5,301 nucleotides of DNA from Candidatus Sulfotelmatobacter sp. GTDB lineage: Bacteria > Acidobacteriota > Terriglobia > Terriglobales > Acidobacteriaceae. Position numbers and translations under genes: made by a program. Below the pieces are notes generated by a model, which was given only the letters and a program-made list of their open reading frames with translations, ran no database searches and was not told the DNA's origin. Numbering within the stretch: the first letter of the stretch is position 1; each line of letters begins with the position of its first letter. Positions 1 through 5,301 of the stretch are shown here, one piece after another. The stretch spans positions 1 to 5,301 of the forward strand of contig JASIKQ010000163.1 in NCBI GenBank assembly GCA_030049565.1, given 5' to 3'.

Positions 1-128
1 TGCTGAATTTGATCGTTGAGGCGGTCATAACCGAGCGCCGCGCGGCAGGTATATGCCACTACGCCCAGGGTAAGAATCAGCCCGGCGGTGAGAATCAGGA
101 GCAAACGTTGCTGCAAACTGCCGAACAC
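1..128 (-). CDS. N-terminus of a membrane-anchored protein, possibly a sensor histidine kinase (partial)
   Basis: Only the first 42 codons are in the window; the gene runs off the left edge. The GTG start at 128-126 is preceded by a strong Shine-Dalgarno GGAGGT (140-135) six bases upstream, which fixes the start. The peptide opens with a short polar/basic stretch (MFGSLQQR), then a hydrophobic segment of about 18 residues (roughly 9-26, LLLILTAGLILTLGVVAY), then a polar region (RAALGYDRLNDQIQ). This is an uncleaved signal anchor or first transmembrane helix followed by what looks like the start of a periplasmic sensor region. A short basic N-terminus, one helix and then a YDR-type motif is common at the start of two-component sensor kinases and chemoreceptor-like proteins. 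No catalytic domain is visible, so the function is only a guess. The gene is divergent from the dioxygenase gene. Confidence 0.6.
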   Translation of the reverse strand, partial: MFGSLQQRLLLILTAGLILTLGVVAYTCRAALGYDRLNDQIQ

Positions 129-134
129 GCAGCT

Positions 135-140
135 ACCTCC
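135..140 (-). promoter_or_regulatory. Strong ribosome binding site of the left-edge gene
   Basis: Reading the minus strand, GGAGGT lies six bases before the GTG start at 128-126, inside a longer purine run (GGGAGGAGGT). This near-perfect anti-16S complement is the main evidence that the short left-edge reading frame is a real gene start. Confidence 0.7.
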
Positions 141-280
141 TCCCAATCAGGGGAAAATACATCGAGGCTCCAGCTGTGGTCAACAACCCGTATGGCCGAC
201 AAGAGTTTCGGAAAATACGATAGCGCAAAAGATCACCGCCTGGAATCACAGCTCAATTGGCTGCCACGAATCGTCTCGTC

Positions 281-318
281 TTGACATTCAGATTTTTGAG
301 TGAATACGAGCGTTGACA
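281..318 (+). promoter_or_regulatory. Tandem TTGACA -35-like boxes, candidate promoters for the dioxygenase gene
   Basis: Perfect TTGACA hexamers occur at 281-286 and 313-318, 32 bases apart (about three helical turns). With 16-base spacers the matching -10 positions are AATACG (303-308) and CAGAAC (335-340), each only three of six matches to TATAAT. Either would give a leader of roughly 190-220 bases before the ATG at 531. The -35 boxes are clear but the -10 boxes are weak, so a sigma-70 promoter, possibly activator-dependent, is plausible and unproven. Confidence 0.3.
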
Positions 319-388
319 ACTTACTGACTAACCACAGAACCCCGGTTTTGTGGGCCAAGTAAATGATGTTACTTTTCCGGAGGCTATC

Positions 389-421
389 ACTACTGGGAAT
401 CACTTAAGGGAGTCCGGTAGT
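389..421 (+). other. Possible hairpin in the dioxygenase leader
   Basis: ACTACTGG (389-396) can pair with CCGGTAGT (414-421): eight base pairs including one G-U, around a 17-base loop that contains the palindrome CTTAAG. It lies about 110 bases before the start codon at 531. There is no following T-tract, so it does not look like an attenuator. It may be chance. Confidence 0.2.
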
Positions 422-530
422 TGTAAATCCATTGTTTCAACGAGGGACAGCCATTTTGCGACACTCTCTTCGAATTTGGGCAGATGGCAATCCGCTGCGA
501 TAATTGGCTTCATATACGTTCCAGGGAACC

Positions 531-1274
531 ATGGGTCACAAAAACTTTATTCCAGTTGAAATGAATGCCAGGTCGCGAAATGACCTCGTCGAGCGCGGGT
601 TTAGTCGTCAACCCCTCAGGGTGGACGCGGACGTAGCATGCGCGCTGGAAGCGTTAGCGCATGCCGCCTGGTCCATTCCAAGAGACAAATACTATGACGG
701 AGGAGACAGATATCGTTCCCTAAATCGCCTTCGGGCCGAGGTTGTTCAGGGCGGAGCGAAGGTTTGGTCCAGCGATGAGAATACGCCATATGTACAGCTG
801 GAAAAATACAACACCACACTCGGCGGCCAGCCTCGAGAATACGTTCCACTGCCCCAGTCGATTGCCAGCTCCACAGGTGTTCGCAAGATCATTGCTTACC
901 ACCTTCGCTACCTTCCGCTCTCGGAGTTGGGCACCAGGTACCTGGTCAACATGCATGTGATCAGGTTTACGGCTACGCCGGGCCGGCCGTGCGACACAAG
1001 CCCACCGGGGTTGCACAAAGACGGAGAAAAGTACATCGCCACGCATCTGCTGGGCCGCTGCGGCGCTCAGGGCGGCGAAGTCATCATCACCAACAATGAC
1101 AAACGTGAAATAGATCGCTTCACCATGCGCGAAGCGGGGGAGTGCTACATCTTCGACGATGAACGCATTTGGCACATGTTGACGCCAGTAGCAGTATTGG
1201 AAGGAAATCAGTTCGCCTACCGTGACACGCTGGCATTCGATATGCTGCCGGAGGGTTGGGAACCAGCCAAGTGA
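531..1274 (+). CDS. 2-oxoglutarate/Fe(II)-dependent dioxygenase, PF10014 (2OG-Fe dioxygenase) type
   Basis: A complete gene of 247 residues. The C-terminal half carries the double-stranded beta-helix signature of this family. PPGLHKDG supplies the iron-binding His162-X-Asp164, a GGEVII strand follows, and IWHMLTPV supplies the distal His215. Arg231 in YRDTLAF is the likely 2-oxoglutarate carboxylate ligand. The N-terminal 130 residues are the family's variable lid region. Known relatives include BsmA and Bacillus L-isoleucine 4-hydroxylase, which hydroxylate free amino acids. By analogy this may be a cytosolic amino-acid hydroxylase, but the substrate cannot be read from sequence. The ATG at 531 is preferred: AGGGA (523-527) precedes it, though at a short spacing of three bases. 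In-frame alternatives are TTG at 504, directly after a TAA stop, and ATG at 561; neither has a ribosome site. It stands alone, convergent with the trehalose operon. No signal peptide is seen. Confidence 0.85.
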   Translation: MGHKNFIPVEMNARSRNDLVERGFSRQPLRVDADVACALEALAHAAWSIPRDKYYDGGDRYRSLNRLRAEVVQGGAKVWSSDENTPYVQLEKYNTTLGGQPREYVPLPQSIASSTGVRKIIAYHLRYLPLSELGTRYLVNMHVIRFTATPGRPCDTSPPGLHKDGEKYIATHLLGRCGAQGGEVIITNNDKREIDRFTMREAGECYIFDDERIWHMLTPVAVLEGNQFAYRDTLAFDMLPEGWEPAK

Positions 1275-1284
1275 TCTGGCGACG

Positions 1285-1334
1285 AACGGCATAGGATAGT
1301 GCCCCGTTTCTCAGCGACATGCTGAAAAGAAACG
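1285..1334. terminator. Candidate hairpins between convergent genes
   Basis: The 79 bases between the two convergent stop codons hold two inverted repeats. The better one pairs CGTTTCTCAGC (1305-1315) with GCTGA (1321-1325) plus GAAACG (1329-1334): 11 base pairs around a five-base loop, with a three-A bulge. The second pairs AACGGCA (1285-1291) with TGCC (1300-1303) plus GTT (1306-1308), with a two-base bulge, and shares bases with the first. Neither strand shows a clear T-tract, so intrinsic termination would be weak. Position is the main argument for a bidirectional terminator. Confidence 0.35.
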
Positions 1335-1353
1335 CCTTCAACGGTGCTTGAAT

Positions 1354-2712
1354 TTACTTTGGCTGGCTGCTGAGCAAGATTCGGAACAGCAGAAGCCAGC
1401 GGCGAACATTGGTGGTCATTAGAAAATTCTCTTTCACGTGTTCGCGTCCGTTGTGCCCCAGCTGCTGGGCGAAATCCGGATGGGTAAGCAGATACCGCAT
1501 CTGGTAGGCACAACCATCGACCGAGTGCACCAGCATGCCGGTGAGTTTGTGAATGATCTGATTGGGAATGCCGCCGACGGCGCCGGCAATGGTGGGCTTG
1601 GCTTTCCATAGGGCTTCGGTGACGGTCAGCCCAAAGCCTTCGCGAATCGATTTTTGGACAATGAGAGTGGAGGCGCGCTGCAAGGCATTGATTTCGAGCG
1701 CGCACCAGGGCGGGAGATCAAGGATGATGATGTCGGGATCATCATCGGTGGCGTCGCGAACTTCTTTTAGAACCGCCGCGCCCTCGGGATCGTCGGTGGC
1801 GCCTCCTCCGGCCAGAACCAGCTGGCAATCAACGTATTTGCGCGCCTGTTTGAAGGCCTGAATTACTCCCACGGGATCTTTAGCGCGATCGAAGCGTGAC
1901 ACCTGGGTCACGATCGGCCGCGACCGGTCGATTCCGAACTCATCACACACTTTCTGAATAGACCCTGCTTCGAGTTCTTTGTTCTTCTCCGACAGGGGAT
2001 CGATGCAGGGATAAAACAAATACTGCGGAATCGCCAACTGCCGAGTGAAGGACTGCGAGGAAAAAATTGCGGCGTCATAGCGTTCGATAAAAGGAGCGAG
2101 AAATTCCCAGACTTCGCGATTGGGATTGGAGAGATCAATATGGCAGCGCCAAACCCAGCGCCGCGATTCGTCACGCGACTGAACCAGGGCGGGCGGCTGG
2201 GGATCGTGAATCACGATGAAATCTTCATTGAACTGAATGCGTTGGCTGTTGAGGTGATTGTGCATCAGGAAAATATCGCGAGCCTGCTGCGTGAGGTGGT
2301 AATCACTGCCTTGCAGCGCGTTGTGAAAGGCCTTGGTCACCTCGAAAAAGTCGTTGCCGCCGGTGATGACGTCCCAGTGGGTTTTGACTTCAACTTCGTT
2401 AAGTAGGGGGACCATCTGGTTCAGCATTTCGGCGACCCCTCCCCCGACGGCGGTGGAGTTCACCATCTTCACCGTTTTACCTTTCAGTGCTTCCGCCAGA
2501 AAACGAATTTCGTCGATGTAAGCCGCGCCAACGATGTCTTTGTAGTCGTCGAGATGAGGCGACGGAACCGGCTCAGGAGGTATCTCGCGGATGCGCGGCT
2601 TTTTGCGGCGCTCGGGGCGGGCGGGCGGAGTTGAAACTGGGGTGCTGACGGAGGCCTGCGCAACTTCTTGGGGCGTCATTTCGCCGACGGTGTTAGATTC
2701 CACTGGTTCCAT
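1354..2712 (-). CDS. treT: GT4 glycosyltransferase, trehalose synthase TreT-like
   Basis: A complete 452-residue retaining GT-B glycosyltransferase, last gene of the trehalose operon. TreT forms trehalose reversibly from NDP-glucose and free glucose in the cytosol. The N-terminal Rossmann domain shows a glycine loop (NSTAVGGGVAEML, about 85-97), an HDPQPPAL motif (169-176) and WRCHIDLSNPN (188-198), all typical of TreT. The C-terminal nucleotide-sugar domain has VSRFDRAKDP (Arg273, Lys278) and the GT4 E-X7-E motif (Glu358 and Glu366 in EGFGLTVTEALW), then VGGIP. Archaeal TreT is about 410 residues; the extra length is a low-complexity N-terminal tail (about 1-52) rich in Pro, Ser, Thr and basic residues, without membrane character. 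The ATG at 2712 has a weak AGGCGA site six bases upstream and starts 10 bases after the previous stop; an in-frame ATG 11 codons later is possible. The family is secure; the exact sugar donor (UDP-, ADP- or GDP-glucose) is not readable. Confidence 0.85.
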   Translation of the reverse strand: MEPVESNTVGEMTPQEVAQASVSTPVSTPPARPERRKKPRIREIPPEPVPSPHLDDYKDIVGAAYIDEIRFLAEALKGKTVKMVNSTAVGGGVAEMLNQMVPLLNEVEVKTHWDVITGGNDFFEVTKAFHNALQGSDYHLTQQARDIFLMHNHLNSQRIQFNEDFIVIHDPQPPALVQSRDESRRWVWRCHIDLSNPNREVWEFLAPFIERYDAAIFSSQSFTRQLAIPQYLFYPCIDPLSEKNKELEAGSIQKVCDEFGIDRSRPIVTQVSRFDRAKDPVGVIQAFKQARKYVDCQLVLAGGGATDDPEGAAVLKEVRDATDDDPDIIILDLPPWCALEINALQRASTLIVQKSIREGFGLTVTEALWKAKPTIAGAVGGIPNQIIHKLTGMLVHSVDGCAYQMRYLLTHPDFAQQLGHNGREHVKENFLMTTNVRRWLLLFRILLSSQPK

Positions 2713-2722
2713 AAATGGTCGC

Positions 2723-3403
2723 CTATATTAGTGCCCGTTCGACAATACGTAGGATTTGTTGACGAACGTTTTCCATGGTGACGGTGTAGATGTCGATTCG
2801 GTTTAACTGGCGGGCCGCGTCCGGCAGGCCGAGATCCTCGAGCAGCCATTGAGAAAAATCGTTGGACATGAGCTTCAGCCGGAGCCGGGCTTCGATGAAA
2901 TGATGGTGCAAGGAATGCACACTCACCTGGCGCAGGCCCTCGGCGAATTCCGGCAAGGTATGAGCCACGAAACTGGTGGGAATAACGACGATGTCGGAGG
3001 CGCAAAAATAAAAAGTTTCCCGCGCGCTGCGCGTGGCGGAGACCGGAGAACGCTCAAGAAAGCTCTGCACTATCTGCACGAATCGTTCTCGCAATTCTGC
3101 GACCGAGGTGAACTCGCGCACATCCACGCTGGCCAGGTTCTCGGCCAGGCTGGGCTCGTTGCAGGCAGAGAGCGCCCAGTGCGCGAAGTCGTTCGAAAAA
3201 CCTTCGCGAATGAAATGGTGCTCCTGGAGGGTACGAAAAGTATGCTGGAAGATGGAATTCTCCGGACACTCGCGCAGCGCCTGTAAAAATTCAGATAAGT
3301 TTGTTGCTTTTTGCCGAGTAATACGTAGAAGGTGGGCTGAGGTATTGAAATAAAAAGGTTTTACTGCGGTCCGAGTGAGAGTTGGCGCCATGGCTGCTGT
3401 CAT
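2723..3403 (-). CDS. DUF5752-type protein with internal duplication, in the trehalose operon
   Basis: A 226-residue soluble protein of unknown function that matches my recollection of the DUF5752 family (PF19027), whose genes often sit next to trehalose or GT4 genes. No catalytic motif of a known enzyme was recognised. It is two copies of one domain, about 17-118 and 131-223. Both copies begin FYF, share T(x3)A(x2)L(x)EF(x3)LR and a conserved S/H pair, and carry SNDF(x2)W (70-76 and 180-186). Both end in a leucine- and arginine-rich helix after a conserved Asp (94 and 204). Several His residues (54, 62, 63, 163, 166-168) cluster around the first half of each copy. The ATG at 3403-3401 overlaps the otsB TGA as ATGA, with GGTGA (3412-3408) four bases upstream, so translation is likely coupled to otsB. 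An upstream in-frame start at 3466 would add 21 residues lying inside otsB and is less likely. A regulatory or scaffold role for the trehalose enzymes is inference only. Confidence 0.8.
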   Translation of the reverse strand: MTAAMAPTLTRTAVKPFYFNTSAHLLRITRQKATNLSEFLQALRECPENSIFQHTFRTLQEHHFIREGFSNDFAHWALSACNEPSLAENLASVDVREFTSVAELRERFVQIVQSFLERSPVSATRSARETFYFCASDIVVIPTSFVAHTLPEFAEGLRQVSVHSLHHHFIEARLRLKLMSNDFSQWLLEDLGLPDAARQLNRIDIYTVTMENVRQQILRIVERALI

Positions 3404-4224
3404 TGGTTCACCGCAATCGTGCTTTCGTTGTCGGTAATACGGTTTCGGGATGCTTCGAGCCAGCAAGATAGAAACTCAAGAAGCTCATCGGGAGGCTTGA
3501 GCCACACGCGGGCCGCCGTGGGCCGCCATTGGAGGCGCACAAGCACGCTCAAACCGCGGCACCCGATTGCCTCAAAGGCGGGCTCGTCGGTAGTATCGTC
3601 TCCCAAATAGGCGGCCGGGGTGTGCGGGTTCATTTCGTTCATAAGGGTAAGAACTGCGTCGCCCTTGTCGGCCTCCGGGGCGCAGATTTCCAGACCGCCG
3701 TCGAACTCCAGCAGATGCAACCCAGTAGTGCGGGCAAGGGGCTTCCAGAGGGCGAGAACCCTGGTGCGGACGCCCTGTGCTTGTGTTCTGCCTATACCGC
3801 GCCAGTGTACGGCAATGCTGCCGGGCTTGAATTCGGCAGAGTCCTGGAGGCCTGCCTGACGCAGTTCGCGTTCAGCCCAAGCTAAGGCTTCGAGCGTGTG
3901 CCTCTCGAGCGGCAGGAGGTGGCAGCTTCCGTCGGGGAGCAGGCGCTGCAATCCGTGCAGTCCCCAAATTTCTGGGCAGGGTTCAATACCGAGCAGTGGC
4001 ATTACATCGTGGGCATTTCTTCCCGAGATGATGACGATCCGCGACTTACCCGTACCTGCGATTGTCTGAATCGCCGGCAAAAGGCCGGGATACGGCAGAG
4101 CATCTTCGGGGTCGTTGCGAAAAGGCGCAAGCGTGCCGTCGTAATCAAGCATGAGGAGAGATTGAGGCGCCAGGGCAACCGCTCTCAACAGCGCTTCAAT
4201 TTGAAGGCTGGCCTGGGGATTCAA
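3400..4224 (-). CDS. otsB: Trehalose-6-phosphate phosphatase OtsB
   Basis: A complete HAD-superfamily phosphatase (274 residues from the TTG start) that hydrolyses trehalose 6-phosphate to trehalose and phosphate in the cytosol, the second step of the OtsAB route. HAD motif I is LDYDGT (nucleophile Asp27, acid/base Asp29), motif II is IISGR (Ser67), motif III is Lys187 in DKGDAV, and motif IV is GDDTTDE (Asp209, Asp210, Asp213), which binds Mg2+. The cap domain keeps the T6P-phosphatase signature: WGLHGLQ, then EFKPGS (Glu131, Lys133) and AVHWRG (His140). The length is normal for the family. The start is a choice. TTG at 4224 has a GGAGG (4234-4230) five bases upstream; an in-frame GTG at 4236 has no ribosome site and itself overlaps the GGAGG. 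It lies 24 bases after otsA, and its stop overlaps the next start by four bases. Confidence 0.93.
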   Translation of the reverse strand: MNPQASLQIEALLRAVALAPQSLLMLDYDGTLAPFRNDPEDALPYPGLLPAIQTIAGTGKSRIVIISGRNAHDVMPLLGIEPCPEIWGLHGLQRLLPDGSCHLLPLERHTLEALAWAERELRQAGLQDSAEFKPGSIAVHWRGIGRTQAQGVRTRVLALWKPLARTTGLHLLEFDGGLEICAPEADKGDAVLTLMNEMNPHTPAAYLGDDTTDEPAFEAIGCRGLSVLVRLQWRPTAARVWLKPPDELLEFLSCWLEASRNRITDNESTIAVNQ

Positions 4225-4229
4225 TTCTG

Positions 4230-4234
4230 CCTCC
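4230..4234 (-). promoter_or_regulatory. Ribosome binding site deciding the otsB start
   Basis: On the minus strand GGAGG lies five bases before a TTG (4224-4222). The only other in-frame start nearby, GTG at 4236, overlaps this GGAGG and has none of its own. This favours the TTG start and a protein four residues shorter. Confidence 0.55.
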
Positions 4235-4248
4235 ACGGGATGAATGTT

Positions 4249-5301
4249 TCACCGGCAATCACGCGCCGCGGCGAGACCTCGAAACTTTTCGATGGTGCGA
4301 TCGCCATCGAGCCTGAGTTCACAGAGTTCGGTAATCAAACTTCCGGCCCAGCAATAAACGTTTTGTTCGCGCAGCAGCCGGCGCATGCGACGCACCCGGC
4401 TTTGCTGTTCGTCCTGGGGCATCTCCAGGGCAGCACGAATCGCCTCGGCGGTTTGATCGATGTCGTACGGATTCACCAGCAAAGCATCGCGCAGCTCGCG
4501 CGCCGCACCCGTGAACTGACTAAGGATCAAGACCCCTTGCTCGTCGCGCCGCGCGGCCAAGAACTCCTTCGCCACCAGGTTCATGCCATCATGCAGCGAG
4601 GTGACCATACACAAATCCGCAGCACGGTAAAAGCGTTCAATCTGCTGGTGATTGTGCTGTTGTTTGAGAAAGATGATCGGCTTCCAGTTGCCCGATCGAA
4701 AGCGCCAGTTGATGCGTTCGGCCTCTGCCTCCAGTTCCGCCTGCAAATCGTGATAACGCTTGATGTGAGTGCGGCTGGGCGCACCAATCTGAATGAAGGA
4801 GAAATTGTTTTGGTACTTTGGATACTTTTCCAGAAAACGCTCGATGGCGCGGAAACGCTCGAGAATACCCTTGGTGTAATCGACGCGGTCGACGCCGGCG
4901 CCTATGAAAGCCGCCTCCACGCCAAGGTCGTGCAGCAACGCGGAGCGGTCGGCGCGGGCGGTCCGGCTGTCGCTCTCCACAGATTCGTCTTCCGGCAAAT
5001 TCACGCTGATGGGGAAGGGACGCACGATGGTGCGATGACTCTGCCTGAGAACTGAAAAGTGTTCCCAATCCACACGCGATTCGACAACCCGGTCGACAGA
5101 GTGCAAGAAATTGTTGCAGTGCGATTGAATGTGGAAGCCAATGAGATCGGCGCCGAGCAGACCTTCGACCAGTTGCCGTTGCCACGGGCAAATCCCGAAG
5201 GTTTCCGCATTAGGCCAGGGAATGTGCCAGAAAATGGCTACGCGCGCGTCGGGCCGCTTTTGCTTGATCATGCGCGGCAAAAGGGCGAAGTGATAATCCT
5301 G
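4249..5301 (-). CDS. otsA: Trehalose-6-phosphate synthase OtsA (partial, 5' end outside the window)
   Basis: The last 350 residues of a GT20 glycosyltransferase, which joins a nucleotide-glucose (usually UDP-glucose) to glucose 6-phosphate to give trehalose 6-phosphate. The frame stays open to the right edge. The first visible residues, QDYHFALLPRM, match the E. coli OtsA HDYH motif near Asp130, so about 130 N-terminal residues or more are missing, including the glycine loop and part of the glucose-6-phosphate site. Visible motifs by window residue: His26 in WHIPWPN (E. coli His154); GVDRVDYTKG with Arg139 and Lys144 (E. coli Arg262, Lys267); GAPSRT; LKQQH; LHDGMNLVAKE with Asp238 and Glu246 (E. 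coli Asp361, Glu369); and LSQFTGAARE. All donor-site residues I can check are present. The HIPWPN..ICPW wording differs from the E. coli HIPFP..F..LP form. A TTG at 5280 is internal, not the start. The C-terminus ends at the usual place, so there is no fusion to OtsB. It is the first visible gene of the operon. Confidence 0.93.
   Translation of the reverse strand, partial: QDYHFALLPRMIKQKRPDARVAIFWHIPWPNAETFGICPWQRQLVEGLLGADLIGFHIQSHCNNFLHSVDRVVESRVDWEHFSVLRQSHRTIVRPFPISVNLPEDESVESDSRTARADRSALLHDLGVEAAFIGAGVDRVDYTKGILERFRAIERFLEKYPKYQNNFSFIQIGAPSRTHIKRYHDLQAELEAEAERINWRFRSGNWKPIIFLKQQHNHQQIERFYRAADLCMVTSLHDGMNLVAKEFLAARRDEQGVLILSQFTGAARELRDALLVNPYDIDQTAEAIRAALEMPQDEQQSRVRRMRRLLREQNVYCWAGSLITELCELRLDGDRTIEKFRGLAAARDCR

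Larger units (their letters stand above)
129..530. other. Gene-free divergent intergenic region
   Basis: About 400 bases separate two divergent genes. Reading frames here are short, lack convincing ribosome sites and have no recognisable products. A frame starting with GTG at 350 runs into the dioxygenase gene but has no Shine-Dalgarno. A GGAGG at 379-383 is not followed by ATG, GTG or TTG at a usable distance. The region must hold the promoters of both flanking genes. The candidates seen are two TTGACA hexamers (281 and 313) and a hairpin at 389-421, listed separately. Local composition is more AT-rich than in the genes. No tRNA or known riboswitch was recognised. Confidence 0.6.

Noticed and set aside
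9..284. A 91-codon plus-strand frame at the left edge
   Set aside because: It runs opposite the better-supported minus-strand gene start (strong GGAGGT and a hydrophobic helix) and then through non-coding sequence. The product has no family resemblance.
379..383. GGAGG in the dioxygenase leader as a ribosome site for a leader peptide
   Set aside because: No ATG, GTG or TTG follows within the usual 4-12 bases.
350..559. A small plus-strand frame beginning with GTG in the intergenic region
   Set aside because: No Shine-Dalgarno precedes the GTG, the product has no known pattern, and its end overlaps the start of the dioxygenase gene in another frame.
720..1292. A 190-codon open frame on the minus strand
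   Set aside because: It is antisense to the dioxygenase gene, whose catalytic residues are all on the plus strand. It has no ribosome site or recognisable domain.
3404..3466. A longer N-terminus for the DUF5752-type protein
   Set aside because: The 21 extra residues lie inside otsB, are unlike the family's start, and would ignore the ATGA overlap and its upstream GGTGA.
3898..5055. A 385-codon open frame on the plus strand
   Set aside because: It lies wholly opposite otsA and otsB, whose motifs are intact on the minus strand. Its product is compositionally odd and has no recognisable domain. Long antisense frames opposite GC-rich conserved genes are common artefacts.
1..5301. A defence system, mobile element or CRISPR array
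   Set aside because: No repeat-spacer pattern, transposase, integrase, toxin-antitoxin pair or nuclease motif was found. The genes are metabolic with intact operon spacing.

Overview
The window holds six genes. Five encode recognisable proteins, and the sixth is the N-terminal stub of a membrane protein at the left edge. Base composition is moderate to high GC, GTG and TTG starts occur beside ATG, and Shine-Dalgarno sequences are visible, so this is bacterial chromosomal DNA. The gene set (otsA, otsB, a DUF5752-type protein and a TreT-like glycosyltransferase on one strand) and the protein wording remind me of Acidobacteriota or similar soil bacteria. That placement is recall rather than proof. 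No RNA gene, insertion sequence, CRISPR array or phage gene was seen.

Layout. Bases 1-128 (minus) are the start of a protein with one N-terminal membrane segment, possibly a sensor kinase. Bases 129-530 are a gene-free, divergently flanked region with two TTGACA boxes and a possible leader hairpin. Bases 531-1274 (plus) encode a 2-oxoglutarate/Fe(II) dioxygenase of the BsmA/isoleucine-hydroxylase type (PF10014). Bases 1275-1353 separate convergent genes and contain two overlapping inverted repeats. From the right edge back to 1354 (minus) runs a compact four-gene operon: otsA (5' end outside the window), otsB, a DUF5752-type protein, and a GT4 glycosyltransferase resembling trehalose synthase TreT. 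Gaps are 24 bases (otsA-otsB), a 4-base ATGA overlap (otsB-DUF5752) and 10 bases (DUF5752-treT).

How the genes work together. OtsA makes trehalose 6-phosphate from a nucleotide-glucose and glucose 6-phosphate, and OtsB removes the phosphate. TreT joins NDP-glucose and free glucose directly and reversibly to give trehalose. One transcript would therefore carry both an irreversible two-step route and a reversible one-step route, with an uncharacterised protein between them. That protein is visibly an internal duplication of about 100 residues carrying a repeated SNDF..W signature. This quartet is the most interesting part of the window. The dioxygenase is a separate transcription unit with no evident link to trehalose; its substrate cannot be read from the sequence.
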